64,000 bases of DNA from Thamnidium elegans (lineage: Eukaryota > Mucoromycota > Mucoromycetes > Mucorales > Mucoraceae): the NCBI GenBank assembly GCA_025201345.1, contig JAIXMG010000020.1:434001-498000 (forward strand), written 5' to 3'. Position numbers and translations under genes: made by a program. Positions 18,064 through 29,273 of the stretch are shown here, piece by piece. Numbering within the stretch: the first letter of the stretch is position 1; each line of letters starts with the position of its first letter. The notes under the pieces were generated by a model. The model was given only the letters and a program-made list of their open reading frames with translations. It was not told the origin of the DNA and made no database searches.

Positions 18064-20612
18064 TTAGCGGTAGCTGTTTGTGTTACCATAACCTTGTTGA
18101 GGAAGGTATCCATGTTGTGCAGAAGGAGAATAACCTGGTGCGCCAGCAGCAGCAGGAGGAGGAACATTACCTGTGTTTCCATAGAAAGAACCAGTGTTTT
18201 GAGGGTAGCCAGGCTGCTGAGGAATGTAACCAGTATTAGGGTTTTGTTGGGATTGGTAGTAGTCATTATTATAGTTGCTAACTGGACGGTATGAAGGGTA
18301 TCCGGCCTGTTGATTTACACTGGTAACAGAAGGGTAACCAGATTGTTGGTTTACAGCAGTAGAGGAAGGATATCCTTGAGGAGGGTAATTACTAGCAGGT
18401 GGATAGGGTTGCTGGCCAAGAGGCTGTTGCTGGCCAAGAGATACATGACTCATATTATTAGTTAAATCATTCACACCGTATGGACGACCATGTTGTTGTG
18501 CAGGAGAATGATGAGTATTTAATGCTGGATCGCTAGCAGCTATTAAAGGAGTTTGATAATCATAGTTTGGATATTGTTGATTATCTTGAGGTTGTGGTGG
18601 ATATGCATCAGCAGCTTCAAATGAGGAAGTAAATACGAATGATTTATCCCGAATAATACATTCGATTTTGATTTCTGTTAAACCAAAGTACATTTTGATG
18701 GTCATATTTACTTTTTCACCAGCACGTACGTTTTCCAAGTGAGGCATGCGAATAGGGAAGTTACCTACTTTACGAACAAGTGGGTGAGAGGTTAATCTTG
18801 GAGGTAAGCCTTCACCATCAAACGCGAATAAATCAGAGTCAGTGTCATTGGGGTAGCTAATAACAAAATTCTTGGAAACACATTCATCTACTTTAATACT
18901 TTGACCTTGATGGACATATACACTAAATCTTTGACGACAGTATTTCTTTTGATCGCCGCCTACAACCGAATACTCTGGTGGATCGATATCTTCTTGGAAC
19001 AACATTCTTGTTTCAACACCATAGGTTCTTCTTGAAACTCTTTCAGTAACAATTTGAGGATTCAAGCCGAAATAAACAGCACCACGTACAACAGCTAATT
19101 CACCTCTTGGAGGGACACCAATCATACCAACTTGATTTGCAAATTCATCTTCGACTCGTCTAAAAAGATAATTGGATTGACCAAAGCCACCAACTAAAAA
19201 GATGGCTTCTAATTGAGGAGATTGAGCTAATTGACCTTTAATTAAATCAAGTACTTGGCGAATAACAGGTTCGAATACATAGTCTCTTAATTCTTCAGCA
19301 GGTAAGCAAAGCGAACCGTTATCGAGCCCAATATCAGCATCAGTTAAATCGCCTAAACCCATTGAAGCAGGTAAATCAAGGAAATGATCCTCAACGCCAT
19401 CGAAATCAGGTTTAACAACGTTAACAAATGTATCCATAATTAATTCCATAGCTGAATCATTAATAGTATGATAATGAGAGAATTTTCTCTTCAAGTATTC
19501 ACGCATTCTTAAATCTAAAAATCCAGATCCACAAGATCCACCATGACCATTTGTCACTTCTTTTAAAGTACGTCTATAATATATACATTATAAATAAATG
19601 CCCGTATAATTGTAAATCCCTAAAATTACCTTTCTCCTGGAGGTTCATGGATTTCGAAAACAATCAAATCAACAGTTCCTCCACCAGCATCACAGATCAT
19701 AAACCTTTGTCCATGTCGCAAGTTAAATTGTTCAGATTTCTTTTCACAATACAAAGCTGCTGCTTCAGGTTCAGAAATCAACATTAATCTATCTGGATGA
19801 TCTGTTGTATTAATTAATCCAGCTCGAATAGCAGCTTCACGCATTGTTGCCTTTGCACGATCGCTCCACATGGCAGGTACAGTTAAACACTATATAAAGA
19901 AATTGTTAGTATTACCATTGCCAATAAAAAACATGTTTGACCACAATTTACATAACGGAATCGAGATTGGTCATAATTTCCAGCAAAGCCCTTTAAAAGC
20001 TCAGTACAGACGTGTAGGTGAAATGCACGTAAATAATCTGCAATAACATCTATAATATTGAGACCATTACCAAGTTCAGTTTGTTGTAAATGTTCATCTA
20101 AATATAACTTGAACTTGGAAAGTAACATGGAATCTGCGTTATTAGGTTTCATTGCTAAACGTCTAGCGCCATGACCCCATTCTACGAGTTGAGGTGATCC
20201 TTTACGATATAAAGAAAGGGTAGGTGTCTAATAATAATAACAGTCAAAAAAAAAAAAAAAAAAAAAAAAAGGAAAAAAAAAGAGGTCAGGTTATAGGTTA
20301 TCTAAACAATAAGTGATTGTTATGGGTTTACCTTGGGATAGACCTGATTATTTTGTTTAGGCCTAGAAACAATATGAGTAAGGTATTTTTTTTTTTTTTT
20401 TTTAAAAAAATAGTTGTCAATTTATTACCATTTAACGATATCAATAACTTCTTCATTTTGCGCGGCAAAAGCGTAAGAGCAACCAGAATAAGTAGTACCT
20501 TAAAAAAGAAAATAGAGTTAATATCTTGGAATTATTCTCGAATTTAATGAATTTAATTACCAAAATCTATTCCTACAATAACAGGATAGTCTGCATGATT
20601 AAAAGCATTCAT
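18064..20612 (-). CDS. HSPA12-like Hsp70 family protein with Gln/Pro/Tyr-rich tail
   Basis: Six exons (minus): 20612-20561, 20498-20429, 20362-20332, 20227-19952, 19889-19630, 19573-18064; all introns are GT-AG and phases agree, giving 732 residues. ATPase motifs: phosphate-1 VGIDFGTTYSG, phosphate-2 CDAGGGTVD, ISEPEAAALYC, NGHGGSCGSGFLD and adenosine-loop FLVGGFGQSNYL, in the actin/Hsp70 order. It matches the atypical HSPA12 class (no canonical peptide-binding domain). The last ~140 residues are a low-complexity GYP/Q/N-rich tail, possibly prion-like. Likely a cytosolic ATPase or chaperone-related protein; substrate unknown. A second, doubled relative lies at 35199-39108. Confidence 0.9.
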
Positions 20613-21148
20613 TACTATATAAATACTTCTTTCAAAAAGAAAAAAGAAAAAAGAATGATAATAACAAAAGGGAAAAAAAGAAAAAGACTAAAAAAAACGA
20701 TTTTTTATTATAAAAATAGAATCCTTTGAAATAAACTACAACTCCGAATACAGCTGCACACACAAAAACAAACGTTACATTTTACGTCACTTGCTCCAAA
20801 TCAAGAGTTAAAGGAAAACAATAGCTTTTAGTTATTTTGTAATTTCGTTACTTTTAAACGTATTTTTGTAAAAAGATAGTAATATAAAGGGTCAAGCATA
20901 TAAAAATAGAAGTTGAAGAACAATTAGTAGTAGAATAGCCAAGCCTTTACCTTTTTTCTCTTTTCCCGTCAAGTTCAGTTAGGACAATCACGCGCTATTA
21001 TTAGGCTATTATTACATTACTTGGCTATTGGACTACTGTATAAATGGTGCACATAATTACCATGACAGTAAAAGATCTACCTATTATACGTATATTGCTT
21101 ATTTTTACCCAACTCTAAAATAAATCACAATCTCTCTTAAAATATAAC
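20613..21148. other. Intergenic; upstream of the Hsp70-like gene
   Basis: AT-rich leader/promoter region of the minus-strand Hsp70-like gene. No clear heat-shock element array is seen. Confidence 0.5.
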
Positions 21149-21388
21149 ATGCAACAGACAAATATTATTGTATCCATAGCAGTAATAAGTATAGCAACTA
21201 ATATATTTTATGCTGATTTGCATTGTAGGGATCTTTACAAGTGTTTAGCTTACGAAGATTGTATGCATTTATTTTCCTTGGCGTACTATTTTTTTTTTTT
21301 TTTTTTTTTTTTTTTAGTAGCGGGGCCAGATTTAAATAAGAATTCATCTGCGTATTGGTTATTGGCATCATGGTCTTTACTGTGTTAA
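21149..21388 (+). CDS. Possible small secreted peptide
   Basis: A 79-codon frame with a convincing start context and an N-terminal hydrophobic stretch (NIIVSIAVISIATNIFYA) like a signal peptide, then a Cys-containing segment (DLHCRDLYKCLAYEDCMHLF). It then runs through a 27-base T tract coding poly-Phe, which is implausible in a mature protein; an intron there would be too short. It could be a decayed or truncated small-protein gene. Weak. Confidence 0.22.
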   Translation: MQQTNIIVSIAVISIATNIFYADLHCRDLYKCLAYEDCMHLFSLAYYFFFFFFFFLVAGPDLNKNSSAYWLLASWSLLC

Positions 21389-22076
21389 AATTGAGCAAGT
21401 AAGTGACGGCAAGCTTTCTAATAGTTAGCATCACGTATCGAAGAGAGGATGACCTTCTCAGATTATACTTGTATTTAAACAATATTTCACTCTATCCCTT
21501 TGGCACAATTGCCTTATTGTTTTCTTTTTATTTATTTACTGCGAAAGTCTCATAGCTTAGTATCGCAGATCCTAAATATGGGGTTAAAGATGCATTTATT
21601 TATACACTTTTTCATATTTACAAGATAAAAATAATAAAATAACCTGCTTTTTTTTTCAATTCAAGAACTAAGCAAGATTACTATTAATGTTGATTAAAAA
21701 CCTGTATCATATAAGTAGATATTATCTCTAGTATTTTTTATGGCCTTTTTTTTTCGTTTACTACATTTCCCTCTCTCTTAAGTTTTCATTCTCCATAAAA
21801 TATTTATTATGCTTATAAACAGAAAGGTATGTGTAAATAAATAAATAAAACGGGCGTGGTAACCTCGTTATACGCATACAGACCTAGACCCATTTCAGTA
21901 TATATGTTCCAAGTATACGCAGAGATACAAGATATTTACAACAAAAATGAAACAGCATATATTTTTATTGATAGCTTTTAACATAATTATCACTATTATC
22001 TTTGGCGTTAAACTGTAGATACGTGCTTTTTTTTTTTTTTTTTTTTTTTTGTTATCTAAAATACCTTAATATGTCC

Positions 22077-22110
<34 letters not shown>

Positions 22111-22568
22111 CGAGGGAATCACCTAATTATATAAAACCTCCCCTCCACTCATTTTTTTGACTATATTTTTTCGACAACTTACAATATTCTTTTACAGATA
22201 ACCATGATATTACCAATGAAGTAGTTGTATTTTGTTTATATTTTCTATTGTACTAAAATATCCACGGTTAAAACTAGTGGTTGAAAAATTCAACGCAGGA
22301 AAGAAATGTTTAACTCCTCGCCATTAATCACTTTTGATAACAAATACCATAATTTTCAACTCTTTATTATAAATATTGCGACTTATCCCGAGACATCCTT
22401 TAATATTTGTTGTTTTAGCCCAAGTCACAACACTTTTTTCCATTTTTTTTTGCTGGCTGTAGACCTAAAACGATCAAAAAAAAAAAAAAAAAAAAAAAGA
22501 AACCTCGTACTTCTTATACAAACCTCTTTTTCAGTTCATTGGATTATCGATTTGAGTACAACCTTTTT
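21389..22568. other. Intergenic with very long T tracts
   Basis: Long T runs at about 22028-22050 and 22079-22110; no gene recognised. Confidence 0.5.
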
Positions 22569-23052
22569 TTATTTATAATCCTTCTCCGGTCCAGGATAAA
22601 CGCCAAATACTTTAGAAGGCCGAGACTTGTATCCGTGGCATCTTGGATCTAAATGGTTCTTGTTAGATTTAAGTTTCCATAAAGTCGAAACTTTCTTTCC
22701 CTTCACTATGAAGGTATATGTACACTAAACAACTCTTTTTCTTCTTCTTCCTTTGTTTGATAAATAACATACTTCTTTGCGCATTAAAGTTATCGTGGGT
22801 AACAAATTTCGGGACTTGTCAAATACGGATTCTGGTAGAACCACTCAATTGCATATAATAATATCCTTAATAGACCCATTTAATTTTGAATTGAAACCCA
22901 CTTTGCAATAGTAAAATTACTTACTTTTTGTCTCTATCGTCCCAGGTTTTGTTGTTTTATCTACAAAGTTTATGTAGTGAAACTAAAAAAGATGAAACTT
23001 ACATAATACCAGTTACCTACTTTTTAAATTTCCCAAACTGCTGACATATACT
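22569..23052 (-). pseudogene. Decayed spliced gene of unknown function
   Basis: Three minus-strand exons join in frame with GT-AG introns: 22982-22925 (FHYINFVDKTTKPGTIETK), 22814-22773 (PKFVTHDNFNAQR), 22705-22569 (ending KVFGVYPGPEKDYK and TAA). A further upstream exon (about 23052-22998, YMSAVWEI ... KVGNWYY) carries an in-frame TAA, so the gene is broken or uses a splice pattern I cannot see. The basic Lys-rich C-terminal part (KGKKVSTLWKLKSNKNHLD) looks nucleic-acid binding, but I recognise no family. Confidence 0.35.
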
Positions 23053-24602
23053 TTTTGCTGTAAAAAAAAAAAAAAAAAAGACGCGTTCTATTTGCATATC
23101 AGTGAATCGTGTTACGGTTGCCTTCTATAAAAACAAAAAAAAAGTAAGGCCGACGAAAAAAAAACTCCCCCGTTTCAAAAGCCAAACTATTGTATACCCT
23201 TTTATACTTTTTTTTTATTATTCTTCCAAGTGCTTCGAGTACGTAAATATGATGATGAATACACAGCATCATATGCAAATAAAAATAATAGATGACTTGC
23301 AACAGACGATTAAAGTTACGCTTTAATAGAATTAGTCCGGAACAGAAAATAAAATAAAAATGGGTGGGGTGTTAATATAAAGTCGTTTTTGGTAAATCTT
23401 CGGTTTATGGCTCAAATTTAGAAATAAATGACCTTACAAAGTGTATATATACACACACAGGATAATATTTTATGAAACACCTGAGTCGGGAGTGCATAAA
23501 AAACAGGGCACTTTTAAGATGGACTTCAAATGTATTGGCTCGATGTTCAGGAACAAAAAAGATACATGAATATTGAATAAAATGGCGCTTTTTTTTTTCA
23601 GTATTATTAGGGGGGACACCCATGTACTGCCCTTTGATAAATAGACTTTCCACCTATCATCGATATAAATGAAATGCGGTTAAATGGGGATTTTGGATTG
23701 GGTGTGTACGACAGACTTTTTTCTTGCGTAATATATCTTTATGCCATCATAAAATAATCAAGTCCTAGATTTAGTAGGTGCCAAGATAATAAACTAACTT
23801 TCGGAGTCAAACCATAATTAAAAAAAAAAAGTCTAGTACGAGTCATTGATATTAAATAATAAAAAAAACGCTTGTTTTTCCTCCTTCTCTTGAGCTATAA
23901 ATAATCTATCCAATCTTTATGCAAGTTGGAGTGCGTTTCACACAGGTTGAATCCGAAAAAGTTTTACTTTTCTCAGTGGCTGAGTGAGTATAGTGAGTTT
24001 ATAAAAGGTCAATTTCCTTTCTTGACACTGTGGCGATTTTCCAACCCAGTTCATTAAAGTAAAATACAGGTACAGAAACCCCCCATACAAGAAGTAATTA
24101 TAATAAATAACACCAAAACTCGCGTCATAAAAAAATGATTATTAATATTATATATACGAGATCTGCATAATATAGACGAAATCAAGAGTAAACACATAGT
24201 GTTCCGCATTTCCTTTTTGTAGTACAGACTTAATAATGCGCTTTGGATTAAGTTTCAAACCAAAAAAAGACTTTTTGTTTATTATAAGAGAGAAATAAAA
24301 TACCTTTATTCCAATACAACCAAATATATATATAAAACACGCACACAAAGGAAAACCTTAAAAATATAACTAGGTATTAATCTTTTTTTTTTTTTGTGCA
24401 AGAATACACGTGAACATGAACAAAAAAGATGTACGGGGCAAAATCTAGTTTTGGTAATGGGAAGGAAATCGGGAAAAGAATAATTACTTGTCAATTTTAA
24501 AAGAGAGAAAAAAACTTGTATAAATAGTACACCAACTTTGTAACTTTTTTTTTTTAATTTTCTTTTTTTTCTATTTTATATAAACTAAATATATAAATTA
24601 AT
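23053..24602. other. Intergenic, no gene seen
   Basis: AT-rich; includes the promoter of the C2/CBM gene. No convincing ORF on either strand. Confidence 0.5.
24519..24526 (+). promoter_or_regulatory. TATA box of the C2/CBM gene
   Basis: TATAAATA, 77 nt before the ATG at 24603, followed by a pyrimidine-rich leader: a typical strong fungal core promoter. Confidence 0.6.
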
Positions 24603-25628
24603 ATGCTCCACAGCCACTCTCAAGCTTCTCTCTCCATCCACGTTAGCTCTGCTACTGAGTTGGTCTCTGCTCAAACTTTCGGTAAGCAAGATCCTTATCT
24701 CCAATTCTCTTTAAACTATGAAGAAAAGAACGATTTCTTAAAGACCTTCACCCACAAGAATGCTGGTGAGAACGCTACCTGGAACCAAACCTTTACCATC
24801 TCCTTAAACGGTGAAGCTGATCTTTTCGTTGAAGTCCTCGATGAAGAATCTACTGTTAATGAAGTGATCGGTTTCTGTGCTATTCCTATTAACCAAGTTG
24901 TTCATGCTGAAGGTGCCAATGTTAACGGTCTCTTTGAAATCTATGACGTCAAGGGTGAACGTGCTGGTCTCCTTAACTTGCAATTAGCTGCTATCGGTTT
25001 CCCCAACTCTTGTACTCCCAACTTTGACTGTGCTCCTGTTCAATGTCAAAGTTACGTTCATGAAGGTCACTGTATGCGCATGAAGTCTAGCAAGAAGAAG
25101 GCTACTGGTGTCGCCGTAGGTGGTGCTCTCTTGGGTGGTGCTCTTGCTATTGGTGCTGGTTTCTTGGGTAAGAAGCTCTATGATAATCATCAAGAAGATG
25201 AGGCTGAAAAGCAACAACAAGAAGAAGAAGCTCAACGTTTAAGAGAGGAAGAAGAGACCAAGAGACGTGAAGAACGTGAACAATTCGAACAAGAACGTGC
25301 TGAATTCGAACGTCAAAAGTCTCAAAGAGATGAGGAAACCAATGACGGAGAAGAACAAGATACCAATGAAGGTGGTAACTGCGAAAGAGAGGAAAAGCGT
25401 TGTCATAAGCATGATGATTGTGATGGTAACCATCACCGTCGTCGTAATAGCAACTCTTCTTCTTCTGGTGATGATGATGAGGACGCCAAGAAGTGGAACC
25501 CCATTGGTACCTACGCTGCTGGTGATCGTGTCAAGTATCACGGTCAAGTTTATATGTGTCTCCAAGGTCATACATCTAACCCTACATGGCAACCTGGAGC
25601 TGCCCATTCTCTCTGGCAAGCCGAGTAA
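24603..25628 (+). CDS. C2-domain protein with C-terminal chitin-binding (CBM5/12-like) module
   Basis: An intronless 341-residue protein. Residues ~7-135 form a C2 fold (LSIHVSSATELVSAQTFGKQ, DPYLQFSL, TWNQTF, GFCAIPI). Then a Gly-zipper-like hydrophobic segment (VAVGGALLGGALAIGAGFLG, ~residues 168-187), a charged EEE/RRE coiled coil (~195-250), a Cys/His/Asp-rich spacer, and at the end WNPIGTYAAGDRVKYHGQVY then CLQGHT and W, the aromatic pattern of CBM5/12 chitin-binding modules. There is no signal peptide, so how a chitin-binding end would meet chitin is unclear; the C2 domain suggests Ca2+/phospholipid-membrane contact. Codon choice (AAG, CTC, TCT, GTC) is markedly more biased than in neighbours, suggesting high expression. 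Exact role unknown. Confidence 0.82.
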   Translation: MLHSHSQASLSIHVSSATELVSAQTFGKQDPYLQFSLNYEEKNDFLKTFTHKNAGENATWNQTFTISLNGEADLFVEVLDEESTVNEVIGFCAIPINQVVHAEGANVNGLFEIYDVKGERAGLLNLQLAAIGFPNSCTPNFDCAPVQCQSYVHEGHCMRMKSSKKKATGVAVGGALLGGALAIGAGFLGKKLYDNHQEDEAEKQQQEEEAQRLREEEETKRREEREQFEQERAEFERQKSQRDEETNDGEEQDTNEGGNCEREEKRCHKHDDCDGNHHRRRNSNSSSSGDDDEDAKKWNPIGTYAAGDRVKYHGQVYMCLQGHTSNPTWQPGAAHSLWQAE

Positions 25629-26162
25629 ATTTTTTCTTTTATTTTACTCAAACCTCTTTTGTATTTCTTCATGACGTAAAACAAAAAAAAATATATAACT
25701 CCTGTATACCATAAAAAAAACCCCAACTTCCCCTTTTCACATATATATTTCTTTAAAGTATTAACTTTTTTAAATAAATGATAAAAAATAAAAAAACGCC
25801 AGTTTTTTTGTTTTTGTATAAAATAATATAACCTCCCTTTTCATTTATTTGTTTGTTTATTTTTTTTAATGGATAAAAAGATATATTTTCGCGTTTTAAC
25901 TAGGTGCAAATAATATAAAATGCTTTTTACCGCCATGACATAATTTTTCTCTTTCAGCAAAACTCTAATTTTCGGAAGCTTAAAATATAAAGTAACGTAA
26001 TTGAGGTCTAGACGCATGAAACAATATGTTAAAATATATTTGATTTTTATTATGAGTGAAAAATGCAGTTTTTGGGAGTGGGTAAAAAATAATTATGATA
26101 TGCAAAAAAAAAAAAAAGGAGGGAAGGAATTCACGATTTATTATTATCATTATTATTATTAT
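25629..26162. other. Intergenic between convergent genes
   Basis: Shared 3' region of the C2/CBM gene and leuA; A/T-rich with no coding signal. Confidence 0.6.
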
Positions 26163-28394
26163 TTACCAATCAAGCTTAGCCTTTTTCTGTCCACCACTTA
26201 CAGTAACTTTAGTAGCCTTTCCTTTATAACCCTTTCCATCTAACCAAGGCCAGTTTTGAGTACGCTTCACTTCAAAATCAGCGATTTTATCAGCCTTTTG
26301 CATAGTTAATCCAATATCATCAAAGCCGTTCACAAGACAATGCTTACGGAAAGCTTCAACCTCAAAAGATATTTCACCACCAGGATAACGAACGACTTGG
26401 TTAATAAGATCAATTTCAACTTGGCAGCCCTTCTTAGCTTCAGCTGCAATAGCTTCAAGTTTATCTTGAGGGAGTACAATAGGAAGCATACCATTCTTGA
26501 AACAGTTGTTATAGAAAATATCTGCAAAACTAGGTGCAAGGATACAGCGAATACCAAAATCGTTAAAGGCCCAAGGAGCATGTTCACGCGAACTACCACA
26601 GCCAAAATTAGGTCCGGTACAGACTAAAGTACGAGCTTGACGATAAGGTTCTTGGTTAAGAACAAAGTCGGGGTTTTCTGCGCCAGTGGCTGAATCGAAA
26701 CGAAGCGCATAGAAGAGAGCACTACCGAGACCAGTACGCTTGATGGTTTTGAGGAACTGCTTGGGAATAATCATATCAGTATCGACATTGGAGATATCAA
26801 GAGGTGCAGCATAACCCTTGAGAGTTGTGAACTTTGGCATAGCAGCAGCAGTACCTGTAGCTACCATTTTACTTGCAGGTGTAGCAGAAGCCGTCTCTTC
26901 ATCAGATGCTTCAGATTCAAATTCAGCAACAACTTCTTGTTGAGGACTTTGCTTAGGAGTACCAGGAATTTCAGAGATTTCCATGTTACGAACATCAGTA
27001 AGACAACCCTTGATACCAGCAGCAGCAGCCATAGCAGGACTAACAAGATGAGTACGACCACCAGCGCCTTGACGACCTTCAAAGTTACGGTTGGAGGTGG
27101 AAGCACAACGCTCTCCAGGCTTAAGCTGATCAGGGTTCATACCAAGACACATCGAACAACCAGCTTCTCTCCAGTCAAAACCAGCATCAGTAAAGATCTT
27201 ATCCAAACCTTCTCTTTCTGCTTGACGCTTAACTAAACCTGATCCAGGAACCACCATAGCATAAACCCACTCAGCAGCACACTTACCCTTTACAACTGCA
27301 GCAGCAGCACGAAGATCCTCAATACGAGAATTGGTACAGCTACCAATAAATACCTTATCTACCTTGACACCTTCCAATGGAGTATTAGGAGCAATACCAA
27401 TATAATCAAGAGCACGTTCAATAGCAGCACGACGAGAAGGATCAGAAACCGTAGCGGGATCAGGAGTAGAACCAGTAATAGCAACTACGTCTTGAGGACT
27501 AGTACCCCAAGTAAGAGTAGGAGCGATATCTTGAGCATTGATTTCAACATTGATATCATATTTGGCATCTTCATCAGAACGAAGAGATGTCCAATACTTT
27601 ACAGCGTTATCCCAATCAGCACCCTTGGGAGCAAGAGGTTTGTTACGAAGATATTCAAAAGTGATTTCATCAGGAGCAACCATACCAGCACGAGCACCAG
27701 CTTCAATAGACATGTTACAGATGGACATTCTAGATTCCATTGAGAGAGCAGCAATAGTATCACCACAGAATTCAATAACACAACCAGTACCACCAGCTGT
27801 ACCAATAACACCAATAATATGAAGAACGATATCTTTGGATGTAACACCAGGAAGAGATTCACCTTGAACGCGAACTCTCATATTTTTAGATTTCTTTTGA
27901 AGAAGAGTTTGAGTAGCAAGTACGTGTTCTACTTCAGAAGTACCAATACCGAAAGCAAGAGCGCCGAATGCACCGTGAGTAGATGTATGAGAATCACCAC
28001 AAACTACAGTAGTAGCAGGAAGAGTAAAACCTTGCTCAGGACCAATAACATGTACAATACCTTGACGACTATCTTCCATACCAAAATAAGTAAGACCAAA
28101 GGCTTCGATATTTTGTTCCAAGGTTTCACATTGAGTTCTTGAATCAGCTTCTTTGATGAAAGTTGTAATATTTTTAAAGTTTTTACGTGTACTCGTGGGA
28201 ATATTATGATCAACTGTTGCAAGCGTACAATCAGGGCGACGAACAGGACGACCAGCATTACGAAGACCTTCGAACGCTTGAGGACTAGTAACTTCATGTA
28301 CAAGATGTCTATCAATATAAATTAAACAAGTACCATCTTCTTGTTGATCAATAACATGATCATCCCAAACTTTATCATAGAGAGTGCGACCCAT
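26163..28394 (-). CDS. leuA: 3-isopropylmalate dehydratase (alpha-isopropylmalate isomerase)
   Basis: An intronless 743-residue fused enzyme with the large (LeuC-like) domain first and the small (LeuD-like) swivel domain from about residue 520, as in all fungal LEU1 proteins. It converts 2-isopropylmalate to 3-isopropylmalate, step two of leucine biosynthesis, via a [4Fe-4S] cluster held by Cys in [13 protein letters not shown] and the pair in [10 protein letters not shown]. Other aconitase-family marks: [28 protein letters not shown], and the swivel motif [16 protein letters not shown]. Starts at [14 protein letters not shown]. In Mucorales the gene is called leuA (LEU1 in yeast). Three TGACTCA sites lie 210-327 bp upstream. 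Cytosolic, as no targeting sequence is seen. Confidence 0.97.
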   Translation of the reverse strand: MGRTLYDKVWDDHVIDQQEDGTCLIYIDRHLVHEVTSPQAFEGLRNAGRPVRRPDCTLATVDHNIPTSTRKNFKNITTFIKEADSRTQCETLEQNIEAFGLTYFGMEDSRQGIVHVIGPEQGFTLPATTVVCGDSHTSTHGAFGALAFGIGTSEVEHVLATQTLLQKKSKNMRVRVQGESLPGVTSKDIVLHIIGVIGTAGGTGCVIEFCGDTIAALSMESRMSICNMSIEAGARAGMVAPDEITFEYLRNKPLAPKGADWDNAVKYWTSLRSDEDAKYDINVEINAQDIAPTLTWGTSPQDVVAITGSTPDPATVSDPSRRAAIERALDYIGIAPNTPLEGVKVDKVFIGSCTNSRIEDLRAAAAVVKGKCAAEWVYAMVVPGSGLVKRQAEREGLDKIFTDAGFDWREAGCSMCLGMNPDQLKPGERCASTSNRNFEGRQGAGGRTHLVSPAMAAAAGIKGCLTDVRNMEISEIPGTPKQSPQQEVVAEFESEASDEETASATPASKMVATGTAAAMPKFTTLKGYAAPLDISNVDTDMIIPKQFLKTIKRTGLGSALFYALRFDSATGAENPDFVLNQEPYRQARTLVCTGPNFGCGSSREHAPWAFNDFGIRCILAPSFADIFYNNCFKNGMLPIVLPQDKLEAIAAEAKKGCQVEIDLINQVVRYPGGEISFEVEAFRKHCLVNGFDDIGLTMQKADKIADFEVKRTQNWPWLDGKGYKGKATKVTVSGGQKKAKLDW

Positions 28395-28603
28395 TTTTTT
28401 TTAGAAAGAAAGTAAATTGGTTTTTTAAAAAAAAAAAGTATTTAAGAAAGTAGGGGAGGAAGAAATATATATTTATATATAAAAAAAAGAGAAAATATAT
28501 ATATATATAATATAAATGTAAGAAAAAGTTAAAGAAAAAAGTATAATAACAATCGAAAAAATACTTGATTTTTTATTGTAAAGCAAAATATTTGCATTTA
28601 TCC

Positions 28604-28610
28604 TGACTCA
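28604..28610. promoter_or_regulatory. Gcn4/CPC1-type site 1 upstream of leuA
   Basis: Perfect TGACTCA, 210 bp from the leuA ATG (28394). Confidence 0.65.
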
Positions 28611-28655
28611 ATCAATTCTATGCAGCTATTGGTTAGAGCTTGGTAAATCCTTTGG

Positions 28656-28662
28656 TGACTCA
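28656..28662. promoter_or_regulatory. Gcn4/CPC1-type site 2 upstream of leuA
   Basis: Perfect TGACTCA, 262 bp from the leuA ATG. Confidence 0.65.
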
Positions 28663-28720
28663 GTGCTATTCCTTGCCTGTCAATTTGTAGTTCCGACACC
28701 AAAGCCCTTTACGCTAAAAG

Positions 28721-28727
28721 TGACTCA
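28721..28727. promoter_or_regulatory. Gcn4/CPC1-type site 3 upstream of leuA
   Basis: Perfect TGACTCA, 327 bp from the leuA ATG. With the other two it makes a cluster spanning 124 bp. Confidence 0.65.
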
Positions 28728-28872
28728 AAAAATAATATCACTTGATTGGTAGCGGGAATTCTTTTCCCCTTATAAACATATTGTTACGACTTTTCCTCTA
28801 TTGTATGTGTTCAACAGGAACATCCTCGCTACCTTCAGTTACTCTTGAAGAAAATATTTCTCATCTATCGCT

Positions 28873-29273
28873 TCACTTCTTCTGATATGGCCCTTCATTT
28901 ATATTTAATTCCATCACTTTGTCACAGATAATTTTTGCTTCCACCAGTAATTTACTACGATCTGTTTTGATCTTCTTCCAGCCAGCATAAGATGCACAAA
29001 CAGAGTATTCAGCAACATCGTACAATAGTACCAGCTTTGCATCCAATTTAAAGAATGTAGTTCAATTATCATCCGTGGTTAGTCTCTTTTCTCCCCTATG
29101 TATATGTAAGCAATTTTTGTTTGTAGACATAAACTATATATGAAACTTACCAGCGAACGTAAATACCAATGTTGTAAAAGAGAGCTTCAAAGATGTCAGC
29201 CCAAATTCTGATCATTACATCAGCTTCTGATGGTGTAGGCTTTGACAGGGTAAATATTGAGTTGTGCTTGATG
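28873..29273 (-). pseudogene. Relic of an unnamed repeated protein family
   Basis: Two minus-strand exons with GT-AG splice sites: 29273-29151 (SKPTPSEADVMIRIW, then ADIFEALFYNIGIYVRW) and 29095-28873 (GEKRLTTDDN, stop, TTFFKLDAKLVLLYDVAEYS, GWKKIKTDRSKLL). A single in-frame TGA at 29062-29064 breaks the frame; otherwise the reading stays open to 28873. I recall similar SEADVMIRIWADIFE proteins as a large, uncharacterised Mucoromycota family often found near mobile DNA; function unknown. The 5' exons were not found. Confidence 0.5.

Noticed and set aside
23099..23653. Opposed small ORFs at 23099-23326 and 23405-23653
   Set aside because: Low-complexity, mutually overlapping in part, no conserved features. 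An acceptor-like site near 23125 could extend the decayed gene at 22569 but I could not join it in frame.
26330..28315. Many ORFs on both strands across leuA
   Set aside because: Leu- and Val-rich shadow frames of the intact 743-residue isomerase.
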